Source of the DNA: BOG-1155 sp050012495
Lineage (GTDB): Bacteria > Desulfobacterota > Syntrophorhabdia > Syntrophorhabdales > WCHB1-27
Length of the DNA stretch: 64,000 nt
NCBI GenBank assembly: GCA_050012495.1
Contig: JBEKHB010000007.1
Location: 30,730 to 94,729, forward strand
Direction: 5' to 3'
Shown here in pieces: positions 17,866-26,166 of this stretch; position 1 is the stretch's first letter, and every line of letters starts with the position of its first letter. Under the pieces are notes generated by a model. It searched no databases. It worked only from the letters and a program-made list of their open reading frames with translations, and was not told the DNA's origin. The position numbers and the translations under genes were made by a program.

Positions 17866-19674
17866 ATGCAACGGACAATGCTGAACCTGCCGACAACGTG
17901 TATGACTGACCTCAAGGCAACAATCGCGGACCTCAAGGTCCCTGCCGCGCTCGTCGGCGACAGCCCTTTCGGGGCCCTGCTGAGTCAGGCAATGGACGAG
18001 GGCTCGCTGCAAGGAGCCGGCGGTGCTGTGGCGCAAGCAAAGTCCTCCTCCTCTCTTGATCTGCCGGCTCTCCTGCTGGCCTTCCTGGGGGAAAACGTTG
18101 AAACTTCCGGCCAGGCCACGCAGGCGACCGCGGGGCCGGCGCTTCAGACGGCGAGCAACAAGGACCTGAAGGCGAGTGATAGGCCGGCGGCCGGAAGCAC
18201 GCGGGATGAGGGAACGGTCGCAGGCACAAACCTCAAACCTGAGCAACAACTGCAAAACCTGGTCATGAGGCTGCTGGCCCTGGTGATAACGACGGATGCC
18301 GGGGCCGGAGGTCAGACGGCCGTGGCAAAGGGTTCGGACTCAGGGGAGGAGAAGGCTGCCGCAGAACCGGGCAATGGGCTCACTACCGGTGTGAAGGACG
18401 GCGACGGCGACGGCACATCTCACCGGAGCAAAGCGTCGAATAGCGGCGCATCGGGTAGCGCGTCGGAGACGGACAACCGGCATCTCCTCGATACCGTGGC
18501 GCTCCTGCTCTTTACGGGGCTTGAGGCAATCACGCAGGAGCCGGGCAGGGAATCGGGAGCATCCGGGGAGACGCAGTCTCTCCTGCCGAAGGACGGCGGG
18601 ACAGAGACGGAGATTGCGCCGGTGCCGGCGCAGCCTGCGGCCGGCGGACCGGCTGTCGAAAACCCCGGCGTGAAGGGCCGGGAGACAGTTGCATTGCCGG
18701 GGGACGAGCTGAACGGCTTTGCGGCGCGTCTTCTCGGCGCAGGGACGGATGCGGCTGCATCCACAGGGACGACGGCGGTCCGGGCGGAGTTTGCGCTCAC
18801 GCCGGCAGGGGAGGCCGGTGCGGACGAAAACAGTCTCACCCTGCAGATATCCACTTATTGGGGCTCAGCGCCCCCTCCACCGGCAAAGCCGGATGGAGCC
18901 TCCCCCCTCATGCAGATATCCAGTTATTGGGGCTCAGCGCCCCCTCCACCGGCAAACGCCGCGACCCGCTTGGCGGGTATCCCGGCCTCCCCCCTCATAA
19001 GTGCCAATGCCGCCGGAAGCGTGGGGCAGACAAGCCGGGTAGGGCAGGCGGCAGGCGGCGTGCAGGACGGTGCTGCAGCAGGGACTGAAGGGGCCGGCAG
19101 CGCATCATCCGATGGCGTGGTGACCATCGTCAAGGAGCTGACGCCCCTCCTTTTCGAAGGCCGGGACGAGAACGCGTCGCACGACCCGGCGGCAGGCAAG
19201 GAGAGTGCCGGTGCGAAGGAGGGCTACCCGATCACACTCGATGAGCATGTCTCGGTGAATGACGAACCGACGCAGGAGCAGCAGGCGTCAGGGCAGCCCG
19301 GCTCCGCCGGCACAATCGAGAGGTTCGACCGGGTCATGGAACAGGTCGGGACCGGTACAGGCCCACACGATATGACGGTCAGGCTCACGGTAGGGAACGA
19401 CGAAAGCCTCGTCCTTGGGTTGAAGGACCTCGGCCACACGGTAACGGTGGAAATCAGGGGTTCGAATCAGGGGATGATAAACCTGCTTCAGTCGCAGCGG
19501 GACGTCATCATCAGCCACCTGGAAGGCAAGGACATATCGGCGAACATCGTCATCGACCCGAACGCCTCAGGGACGCCGGAGAAGCAAGAGAGGAGAGAGA
19601 CGAGGCAAAGGACCTCAGCCGCTCGCGCGAAAGTCAGCGGGGGGTTCGACGGGTTACTCGAAGTATTCGCGTAA
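17866..19674 (+). CDS. fliK: Flagellar hook-length control protein FliK, with in-frame repeat insertions
   Basis: It is the secreted molecular ruler that sets hook length and switches export specificity through FlhB. About 602 residues, Ala/Gly/Ser/Thr-rich and low complexity until the C-terminal Flg_hook domain (about residues 500-570: MTVRLTVGNDESLVLGLKDL, then VIISHLEGKDISANIVI). Residues about 330-375 hold two copies of a YWGSAPPPP peptide encoded by a dispersed DNA repeat also found at 59.4 and 61.6 kb. The start is uncertain: in-frame ATGs lie at 17842, 17866, 17878 and 17902, none with a ribosome site; 17866 is chosen because it lies 13-14 bases after the sigma-54-like element. flgD and flgE follow, as is usual. 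Confidence 0.85.
   Translation: MQRTMLNLPTTCMTDLKATIADLKVPAALVGDSPFGALLSQAMDEGSLQGAGGAVAQAKSSSSLDLPALLLAFLGENVETSGQATQATAGPALQTASNKDLKASDRPAAGSTRDEGTVAGTNLKPEQQLQNLVMRLLALVITTDAGAGGQTAVAKGSDSGEEKAAAEPGNGLTTGVKDGDGDGTSHRSKASNSGASGSASETDNRHLLDTVALLLFTGLEAITQEPGRESGASGETQSLLPKDGGTETEIAPVPAQPAAGGPAVENPGVKGRETVALPGDELNGFAARLLGAGTDAAASTGTTAVRAEFALTPAGEAGADENSLTLQISTYWGSAPPPPAKPDGASPLMQISSYWGSAPPPPANAATRLAGIPASPLISANAAGSVGQTSRVGQAAGGVQDGAAAGTEGAGSASSDGVVTIVKELTPLLFEGRDENASHDPAAGKESAGAKEGYPITLDEHVSVNDEPTQEQQASGQPGSAGTIERFDRVMEQVGTGTGPHDMTVRLTVGNDESLVLGLKDLGHTVTVEIRGSNQGMINLLQSQRDVIISHLEGKDISANIVIDPNASGTPEKQERRETRQRTSAARAKVSGGFDGLLEVFA
18855..18910 (+). repeat. Dispersed repeat, copy A (shortened), inside fliK
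   Basis: It begins TTATTGGGGCTCAGCGCCCC and ends CTCCCCCCTCA as in the other copies, but lacks the central ACCCGC/GCGGGT hairpin. It keeps the fliK frame open and encodes YWGSAPPPPAKP. Its flank TGCAGATATCCA is repeated before copy B, so the pair is a tandem duplication. Confidence 0.85.
18923..18998 (+). repeat. Dispersed repeat, copy B (full length), inside fliK
   Basis: About 75 bases, nearly identical to the reverse complement of the copy at 59374-59446. It has a GGGGC/GCCCC hairpin and an ACCCGC/GCGGGT hairpin. It encodes YWGSAPPPPANAATR within FliK without breaking the frame. Confidence 0.88.
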
Positions 19675-19685
19675 AGGAGGGCACA

Positions 19686-20312
19686 ATGGCTGCAGGAACC
19701 AGTACTACAACGGCTGTCTCGGGAGCGGGTTCGACCATCTCTTCGAACGGGTCCAATTTGTCTACGGTAACCAACGAAGACTTCCTTCAGATCTTGATCG
19801 CGCAACTGCAGAACCAGGACCCCCTCAATCCCACCGATCCGAGTCAATTTGTCACGGAGCTGGCCGAGATGACGCAGGTGCAGTCGCTTCAGAGCATGCA
19901 AACATCTCTTTCGAGCCTGGCGAGCAGCCTCGGCACCGGGTCTATGAGTCAATGGGCTTCGACCGTGGGGGACTACATGCAGGTAAACGACACGTCCATA
20001 TCACAAGGGGATGAGGTGGTCCTCTCCCCGAGCGGCAGTTACAGCCAGATAACGTTGAACCTGACGAATAAATCGGACGGAAGCAGCAAGCAGGTGACGT
20101 TCAAATCGGGGGACTCCCTGGTTTACAGCGACACGGACGGGAATTACACGGTGAAGGGGGCGACGGCAACGGTGAACGGCCAGTCCGTCACGTGCCCTAC
20201 ACAGGTATACCGGTACATAAGCGGCGTCCAGTCGGGCAGCTCCGGGATCATGCTGGTGGCAAGCGATGGGACGACGTACGCGCCAAGCGCTATCTTAGGA
20301 CTAACCAAATAA
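19686..20312 (+). CDS. flgD: Hook assembly scaffold FlgD
   Basis: It caps the growing hook and is needed for FlgE polymerisation. The N-terminal export and scaffold motif is clear: TNEDFLQILIAQLQNQDPLNP near residues 30-50, then QFVTELAEMTQVQSL. 208 residues with a C-terminal beta domain. AGGAGG precedes ATG 19686; 11 bases after fliK and 18 before flgE. Confidence 0.95.
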   Translation: MAAGTSTTTAVSGAGSTISSNGSNLSTVTNEDFLQILIAQLQNQDPLNPTDPSQFVTELAEMTQVQSLQSMQTSLSSLASSLGTGSMSQWASTVGDYMQVNDTSISQGDEVVLSPSGSYSQITLNLTNKSDGSSKQVTFKSGDSLVYSDTDGNYTVKGATATVNGQSVTCPTQVYRYISGVQSGSSGIMLVASDGTTYAPSAILGLTK

Positions 20313-20330
20313 CGCAAAGGGGGGAACAGC

Positions 20331-21902
20331 ATGCTCACGTCACTTTATTCGGGAATCAGCGGCCTTTTGGCAAATAGCGAGGCGCTCGACATCGTGGGTA
20401 ATAACATAGCGAACTCCAACACCACGGGTTTCAAGTCGAGCAGCGCATCATTCGAAGACGTGCTCTACCAGACGATAACAGGCACAAGCGGTACGGGGCA
20501 GGTGGGAACAGGCGCGGCCCTGGGCGCCGTCCAGACGGATTTCTCCGAGGGGTCGATCAAGACGACGGACTCCGCGACCGATCTGGCAATCGGCGGACAG
20601 GGGTTTTTTATCGTGCAGAAACCGGGGGACAGCACGGATTACTACACGAGGGCAGGGGGGTTCAGCCTTGATACGGCTGGCGATATGGTCGACGCCAACG
20701 GCGATTACCTTCAGGGCAAAGTCATAGACCAGGCCACCGGAACGGCCACAGGGGTGGATGGAGATATCAACATATCCCAGCAGCCGAGCCAGCCGAAGGC
20801 CACGCAGACCCTGAATATGGTGGTCAATCTCGAGTCGGACTCGGCGTGGAAGGGCGAGTGCACCGTGGCGAGCGGCACGGATCTCAGCAGTATTACGGCA
20901 GCCGCCGGCAGCTATCCTGCCACCGGCGATTATGTCTTTGACGTGACCGGTGCGGCGGATAAGAACGGTAATTTCCCTGTAACGGTGACCATGCCCGATG
21001 GCACCGTGGTCACGGGGACCGCAACCAGTAACGGCAACGTCACCGACTTCACCGGCACGGATTCGAAGAACAATACGGTGGATACCGGCCTGAATCTCAC
21101 TTTCGGCACCCTGACCAGCGGTGACGCGACCAAATTCACCCTTTCCGGTTTTGACGGCACGTCCGCGACCACCCAGTCCAATACGTCAAACTATTCGTCA
21201 TCCGAAACAGTGTACGACTCACTCGGCACGGCCCACACGGTAACGGTCGATTTCCGGAAGGCTTCCGTGGACGCCACCTCTCAAACATCGACGTGGGACT
21301 GGAATGTGACGGTAAACGGAGATGATACGGTGGTCTCAGGGGGGTCGGGGACCATGACGTTCAATGAAAACGGCGTCCTGACTTCAGGCGGCTCACCGCA
21401 GGCCGTCACCTTCGATTTCATCGGGGCCCAGCAAAATCAGGTCATCGACCTCGTGTTGGGGTCGGCGTCGGGAGAAGGCTCATCGACGCAGTACAGCAGT
21501 GCTTCGACGACCACCTACGTGGGCCAGGACGGGTATGCCCCCGGCGTGCTCCAGAGCGTCAGTGTGAGCAACGATGGCGTCATCTCCGGTACCTATGACA
21601 ACGGACAGATCTTGCAGCTTTACCAGTTAACCCTCGCAAGCTTCAACAACCCCCAGGGATTGAAAAAAGAAGGCGGCAATCTCTATTCGGCAACGCTCGA
21701 TTCCGGCGCCGCGTACACCAACGCCCCGGGCCAGGGTGGGACCGGAACGATCAGCTCTAACTCACTCGAAGAATCAAATGTAGATCTGGCAACAGAATTC
21801 GTGAACATGATAATCTACCAGAACGGCTACGAGGCGAACTCAAAAGTAATTACCACGACAGACCAGATCCTCCAGGACCTCTTGAACATCATACCGAGAT
21901 AG
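20331..21902 (+). CDS. flgE: Flagellar hook protein FlgE
   Basis: It is the hook structural subunit. Its 523 residues begin MLTSLYSGISGLLANSEALD with the rod/hook motif GNNIANSNTTGFK, and end with the matching helix (NVDLATEFVNMIIYQNGYEAN). The Thr/Ser/Gly-rich middle domain is variable surface. A strong hairpin follows the stop, so this ends the fliK-flgD-flgE unit. Confidence 0.96.
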   Translation: MLTSLYSGISGLLANSEALDIVGNNIANSNTTGFKSSSASFEDVLYQTITGTSGTGQVGTGAALGAVQTDFSEGSIKTTDSATDLAIGGQGFFIVQKPGDSTDYYTRAGGFSLDTAGDMVDANGDYLQGKVIDQATGTATGVDGDINISQQPSQPKATQTLNMVVNLESDSAWKGECTVASGTDLSSITAAAGSYPATGDYVFDVTGAADKNGNFPVTVTMPDGTVVTGTATSNGNVTDFTGTDSKNNTVDTGLNLTFGTLTSGDATKFTLSGFDGTSATTQSNTSNYSSSETVYDSLGTAHTVTVDFRKASVDATSQTSTWDWNVTVNGDDTVVSGGSGTMTFNENGVLTSGGSPQAVTFDFIGAQQNQVIDLVLGSASGEGSSTQYSSASTTTYVGQDGYAPGVLQSVSVSNDGVISGTYDNGQILQLYQLTLASFNNPQGLKKEGGNLYSATLDSGAAYTNAPGQGGTGTISSNSLEESNVDLATEFVNMIIYQNGYEANSKVITTTDQILQDLLNIIPR

Positions 21903-21950
21903 TAAACACGTGAGCGGCCGTGTTGCCGTTCTCAGGCACATGAGAGCTGC

Positions 21951-21980
21951 AAGGGGCGGGTGGCATGCCACCCGCCCCTT
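21951..21980 (+). terminator. Perfect 30-base palindrome after flgE
   Basis: AAGGGGCGGGTGGCA is followed directly by its exact reverse complement, then CTTTG. The hairpin lies 49 bases after the flgE stop and is GC-rich; the T run is short. Likely a transcription terminator or RNA stabiliser. Confidence 0.75.
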
Positions 21981-22187
21981 CTTTGAATAATAGGTCCTAT
22001 GGGACGTATACGACCTATATGCTACTCGTCCCACATGCCTCGCATGTCCCACATGTCCCGGATGTCAAGAATGTGACATGAATCGTTTTTCTCCCAACAC
22101 TAAGAAGGGGTACCCGGCGCTGCACCGCTCCCTCCCATGGGGCCCTTTTTCCCGGTGCGGGCCGGTTTTCCTCCGTCCGTGATCGCT
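21981..22187. other. Intergenic region before fliL with short repeats
   Basis: No gene is seen. GTCCCACATG occurs twice (22028-22037 and 22046-22055), 18 bases apart, with further CATGTC/GACATG pieces nearby, about 130-160 bases upstream of the fliL sigma-54 promoter. This is where enhancer sites for FlrA or FlrC would be expected; that role is inference. Confidence 0.35.
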
Positions 22188-22201
22188 GGCACATATATTG
22201 C
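22188..22201 (+). promoter_or_regulatory. Sigma-54 promoter of the fliL-flhA operon
   Basis: CTGGCAC (GG at 22188-22189), 10 bases, GC at 22200-22201 within TTGCTTTT is an almost ideal -24/-12 element. A 15-base leader with GGGAGGAAA precedes the fliL ATG at 22227. Confidence 0.88.
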
Positions 22202-22226
22202 TTTTTTCACGTGGGAGGAAAGAAAT

Positions 22227-22727
22227 ATGGCCGAAGAACAAGTAGAAGAAACCGTGCCGGAGAGTGCGTCGCCGGAAAAAAAGAAGAAAGGGTACTTGAA
22301 AATCGTGGTAATCGGTGTCGTGGCCGCCGGGCTGGCCGGTGGGGCAGGGTACCATTTTTACGGCAAGACGCTGCGTGCGCGCTACAGCCAGAAGCAGCAG
22401 GCGAGCAATGAGCAGGAGAGAATCGAGGTCGGACCTATTTTATCGCTTGACCCCTTTATCATCAATGTTTCAGGAGATTCCCTGAAATTTGTCAAGATCT
22501 CCGTGGCCATGGAGCTGAAGAATGAAAAAGCCGTCGAGCGCACAAAGAAGATGACGCCGGTCGTTCGGGACATCATGCTGTCGGTGCTCGGGACTAAAAG
22601 ACCGGAAGTCTTCATGGACGTCAACGGGCGTGCCGCGATGAAAAAGGAGTTGTTTGACGGCGTTAACCGGCTTTTCGCGGACAACGGCCTCAAGGCCGTC
22701 TACATCACCGATATCGTCATGCAGTAG
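22227..22727 (+). CDS. fliL: Flagellar basal-body/stator protein FliL
   Basis: FliL is a single-pass inner-membrane protein that supports stator function. ATG 22227 is set by GGGAGGAAA upstream and by the promoter. 166 residues: charged N-terminus with a Lys run, one membrane helix near 28-48, and a periplasmic domain with the family motif DPFIINVSGD and AMELKNEKAVE. First gene of the fliLMNOPQR-flhBA block. Confidence 0.92.
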   Translation: MAEEQVEETVPESASPEKKKKGYLKIVVIGVVAAGLAGGAGYHFYGKTLRARYSQKQQASNEQERIEVGPILSLDPFIINVSGDSLKFVKISVAMELKNEKAVERTKKMTPVVRDIMLSVLGTKRPEVFMDVNGRAAMKKELFDGVNRLFADNGLKAVYITDIVMQ

Positions 22728-22737
22728 GAGCGCGCAC

Positions 22738-23733
22738 ATGGAGCAGCTACTCTCCCAGGAAGAAATTGACGCACTGCTTAAGGGCATCTCCGAAGGAGAC
22801 GTCGAGGCCGCCGTGGAAGAAGTGCAGGTAGAGGCCGAACAGACGCCTTCGCCGCGGGCTAAAGCCCAGATATTGGATTTCGCGAAATATACGAAAGGCA
22901 GAAAGGAGAGGCTGCCGTCGCTCGAATTTATTTCAGACAGGTTGTCAAAATCCTTACGATCTGCCCTCACCCTGTTTCTCGAAAGAGAGGTCGACATAAA
23001 CATCGCCCCCACGCAGTATGTCGAATACGGAGAATTCATAAAGACGCTCCCTCTGCCCACAAATATGAACATCGTCACCACGGAGCACCTCAAGGGGTTT
23101 TTCATCGTGATTTTCGACGCAAAATTGATCTTCTGCGTCCTTGAGACCGTCTTTGGCAGCAACACGATTACCGTGCCGAAAATAGAGGGCAGGGAATTCA
23201 CCAAAATCGAATTCAACGTCATAAAAAAGCTCGTCGATATCGTCTGCGCAGAAATGGAAAAGGCGTGGGACCCGGTGTACAAGATACGGTGCAGATATTC
23301 CAGATCGGAGATAAACCCCAACTACATCACCATGATCTCTCTTGAGGAAACGGTTGTCATTTGCGAGTTCACGATCGAGGTCGCGGACGTGGTGAGCTGG
23401 ATGAAGATATGCATGCCCTACGGCATCCTCGAATCGATAAAGGGCTATCTCATTTCCACGCCTTCAAGAGAAGACCTGGAAATGCGGCAAAAATGGGTCC
23501 AGAAACTGCGTGAGCGTGTGAAAGAAGTGCCCCTCGACATACGGGGCATCCTCGGAAAAAAGAAGATTTCCGTCGAGGAGTTCCTGAGAATAAAAAGGGA
23601 CAGCGTCATCATCATAGATAGGGGCGTGGATGAGCCGATCGACATCGAGGTCGGGAACAAGACCAAGCTGAGGGGCAAAATGGGCGTCTACAAAGGGAAC
23701 AAAGCAATCAGAATAGAGCAGATAATTGATTAA
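22738..23733 (+). CDS. fliM: Flagellar motor switch protein FliM
   Basis: C-ring switch protein that binds CheY-P. The N-terminal CheY-binding peptide LSQEEIDALL is at residues 4-13; the middle CheC-like domain and C-terminal SpoA domain (residues about 250-325) follow. ATG 22738 with GGAG upstream gives 331 residues, normal length. Confidence 0.96.
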   Translation: MEQLLSQEEIDALLKGISEGDVEAAVEEVQVEAEQTPSPRAKAQILDFAKYTKGRKERLPSLEFISDRLSKSLRSALTLFLEREVDINIAPTQYVEYGEFIKTLPLPTNMNIVTTEHLKGFFIVIFDAKLIFCVLETVFGSNTITVPKIEGREFTKIEFNVIKKLVDIVCAEMEKAWDPVYKIRCRYSRSEINPNYITMISLEETVVICEFTIEVADVVSWMKICMPYGILESIKGYLISTPSREDLEMRQKWVQKLRERVKEVPLDIRGILGKKKISVEEFLRIKRDSVIIIDRGVDEPIDIEVGNKTKLRGKMGVYKGNKAIRIEQIID

Positions 23734-23745
23734 CAGGGGGAAGTG

Positions 23746-24057
23746 ATGGAGGAATTCTCAGCCTCGGAACGGCAGACCGGCCGCAATGAAGGTCACGAAA
23801 TGAGCATCGAGAGTCTTCTTGACATTCCCGTCGAGATCTCCGTCGAGATAGGAAGGACGAAGATGGCTATAGGCGATCTCCTCTCGCTGACGAGGGGGTC
23901 GATTGTAGAGCTGAACAGGTTGGCAGGAGAATCAGCGGACATTTATGTGAACGAGAAGCTTGTCGGGAAAGGTGAGATCGTGGTGGCGAGCGAGAGACTG
24001 GGTGTGAGAGTGCTGGAAATAGTGACGCCGAAAGAAAGGGTGCAGAAGCTCGGCTAA
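23746..24057 (+). CDS. fliN: Flagellar motor switch protein FliN
   Basis: It is the SpoA-domain protein at the bottom of the C-ring. The C-terminal domain shows LDIPVEISVEIGRTKMAIGD and GSIVELNRLAGESADIYVN. ATG 23746 is chosen after AGGGGGAAG; a GTG lies one codon upstream. 103 residues; last base overlaps the fliO start. Confidence 0.94.
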   Translation: MEEFSASERQTGRNEGHEMSIESLLDIPVEISVEIGRTKMAIGDLLSLTRGSIVELNRLAGESADIYVNEKLVGKGEIVVASERLGVRVLEIVTPKERVQKLG

Positions 24058-24332
24058 TGGAAAATATCTATCTCAGCGCTGTGAAGATGCTGCTGGTGCT
24101 CGCCGCGATGGTGTTCGGCACCATAATCTTCTCTCGCTACATGGGAAAATGGCGGTTGAACCTTGGGCCGAAAGGCCGCGGCTACGGCCTGCAGAAGGTG
24201 GAGACCGTCAATCTCGGATACCGGAAATTCGTCTCGGTCATCGAGGTAAAGAACCGCGTGCTGGTCATAGGGGTCGGTGAAAAGGAGATGGCCCTTCTCG
24301 CGGAATGGAAAAAAGAGGAGGAGACAGTATGA
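24057..24332 (+). CDS. fliO: Flagellar export-gate assembly protein FliO
   Basis: It is a small membrane protein that helps FliP oligomerise. One membrane helix near residues 8-26, then a cytoplasmic domain (VETVNLGYRKFVSVIEVKNR, VLVIGVGEKEMALLAEW). 91 residues; overlaps fliN by 1 base and fliP by 4. Confidence 0.88.
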   Translation: MENIYLSAVKMLLVLAAMVFGTIIFSRYMGKWRLNLGPKGRGYGLQKVETVNLGYRKFVSVIEVKNRVLVIGVGEKEMALLAEWKKEEETV

Positions 24333-25102
24333 GACTCTTCCTCATCGCCCTCGTCATGGTTTCTTTCTTCGGGCTGTCCTCCCTTTGCTATGCCGGGTCG
24401 AGCCACGCCGGGGCCGGGGCTCAAGCCGCCGGGCCTAAAAGTTCCGATCTCTTCGGCTCTCTTGTGGGGAGCCACGGGAACAAGAACCTTATCAATATCG
24501 TGATCGTCCTCACCATTCTGACATTCGCCCCGGCAATCCTGCTCCTCATGAGCTCGTTCACGAGGATTGTCATTGTCCTATCCCTTTTGCGGCAGGCGAT
24601 GGGCGTGCCGCAGCTCCCTCCGAACCAGATCATCGTGGGTCTTTCATTGTTTCTCACGTTTTTCATCATGGCCCCAACGTACGAGCGGATTCAGACCTCT
24701 GCCCTGGGTCCTTTCATGAACGACCAGATCGGTTACGAAGAGTTCCTGAGCAAGTCGTCGCAAGAATTGAGCGTTTTCATGTTGAAATTTACCAAGGAGA
24801 AAGACCTGGGCCTGTTCATGAGCATTGGGGGATTGAAAAAGCCTGCCACCGAGAAGGATATACCCTTCAAGGTCATCGTGCCGGCATTTGCGATCAGCGA
24901 GCTGAAGAGGGCCTTTCAGATCGGTTTCCTCCTCTATATCCCTTTCCTGGTTATCGATATGGTGATCGCGAGCGTCCTGCTTTCAGCGGGGATGATGATG
25001 CTGCCGCCCATATTCATCTCGCTGCCCTTCAAGTTGATGCTGTTCGTACTGGTTGACGGATGGAACCTTCTTACGGCCTCTCTCGTCAAAGGTTTTTTCT
25101 AG
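24329..25102 (+). CDS. fliP: Flagellar export gate protein FliP
   Basis: It is a core subunit of the FliPQR export pore. A cleavable signal peptide (residues 1-21) and four membrane helices are visible. Family motifs: FTRIVIVLSLLRQAMG near 88 and SELKRAFQIGFLLYIPFLVIDM near 193. ATG 24329 overlaps the end of fliO. Confidence 0.95.
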   Translation: MRLFLIALVMVSFFGLSSLCYAGSSHAGAGAQAAGPKSSDLFGSLVGSHGNKNLINIVIVLTILTFAPAILLLMSSFTRIVIVLSLLRQAMGVPQLPPNQIIVGLSLFLTFFIMAPTYERIQTSALGPFMNDQIGYEEFLSKSSQELSVFMLKFTKEKDLGLFMSIGGLKKPATEKDIPFKVIVPAFAISELKRAFQIGFLLYIPFLVIDMVIASVLLSAGMMMLPPIFISLPFKLMLFVLVDGWNLLTASLVKGFF

Positions 25103-25111
25103 GAGGCGAAA

Positions 25112-25381
25112 GTGAGTCAGGACCTGGTAATCCAACTATTCAGAGACTGTTTGAAGACGACGCTCCTTATCTCGGCTCCATTGCTCGGCGCGGCCATCGT
25201 GGTCGGCCTCACGGTCAGTATATTCCAGGCCGCGACACAGATCCATGAGGCGAGCCTAGCCTTCGTGCCGAAGATACTGGCTATCATCGTATGTCTCATA
25301 ATCTTGTCGCCGTGGATGTTGCAGGTCCTTGTGGCCTTTACCACCGAGATTATCTCGAATATCCCGGTTTACGTGAGGTAG
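25112..25381 (+). CDS. fliQ: Flagellar export gate protein FliQ
   Basis: It has 89 residues with two membrane helices and the family motif ATQIHEASLAFVPK. It surrounds the FliP/FliR core of the pore. GTG start at 25112 after GGAGGCG. Confidence 0.94.
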   Translation: MSQDLVIQLFRDCLKTTLLISAPLLGAAIVVGLTVSIFQAATQIHEASLAFVPKILAIIVCLIILSPWMLQVLVAFTTEIISNIPVYVR

Positions 25382-25386
25382 GTGAG

Positions 25387-26151
25387 GTGGTCGACATAAC
25401 TCTCGAGGCACAGAAATTCGTTCTCGTCTTCTTCCGGGTCGTCTCGATGATCTGGTTCCTGCCCCTTTTTGAGTCAACGAGCGTATCCGCCGTGTACAAG
25501 GCGGGTCTGTCTCTGCTTATCGCTTTCCTCCTTTTTGAATCAGTGGCGATGCCCGATCTTCAGGGGGATGCCTTTCTTCTTCTGATCGCCGTGGGGAAGG
25601 AGGTCGTGGTTGGCCTTGCCATGGGGTTCTTCGTGAGGGTGCTCTTCTCCGCGGTGAGCGCGGCAGGGGAGGTGATCTCCATGCAATCCGGCCTGGGCTT
25701 CGCCCGTTCGATGGACCCGGCGATGATGGCGCAGTCGACAGCCCTTGAACAGTTCCAGGGTCTGCTTGCCACCATGATCTTCTTAGGGATAGATGGCCAT
25801 CACGTCCTTTTGAAAAGCATTGCGAAGAGCCTCAGGGATGTGCCTCCGGGCGCAATTGTGCTAAGACCGGCCCTGTTCGAGTTCGTGGCCGACGCGACAG
25901 GAAAACTCTTTGGGGCGAGCTTAAAGATTTGTGCCCCCGTGATCGTGACGCTCTTTCTTATGGAGATCGGGTTAGGCATTCTGACGCGGCTGATCCCGCA
26001 GGTAAATGTCTTCATTGAAGGTGCGTCGATGAAAGTGCTCGTGACGCTTGCCATGCTGGCAACTGCCCTCAACCTGATCGTTCCCGTGATTGCAGGGCTT
26101 TTCAGGGGCTTGGATGGCGACATGCTGAGAATCATCAAGTCCGTGATGTGA
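25387..26151 (+). CDS. fliR: Flagellar export gate protein FliR
   Basis: It completes the FliPQR pore. GTG 25387 after GAGGTAGGTGAG is preferred to frames that extend into fliQ. 254 residues, with about six hydrophobic helices and the family motif GEVISMQSGLGFARSMDP near residue 95. Confidence 0.92.
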   Translation: MVDITLEAQKFVLVFFRVVSMIWFLPLFESTSVSAVYKAGLSLLIAFLLFESVAMPDLQGDAFLLLIAVGKEVVVGLAMGFFVRVLFSAVSAAGEVISMQSGLGFARSMDPAMMAQSTALEQFQGLLATMIFLGIDGHHVLLKSIAKSLRDVPPGAIVLRPALFEFVADATGKLFGASLKICAPVIVTLFLMEIGLGILTRLIPQVNVFIEGASMKVLVTLAMLATALNLIVPVIAGLFRGLDGDMLRIIKSVM

Positions 26152-26166
26152 GGAAGAGGTAAAGGC

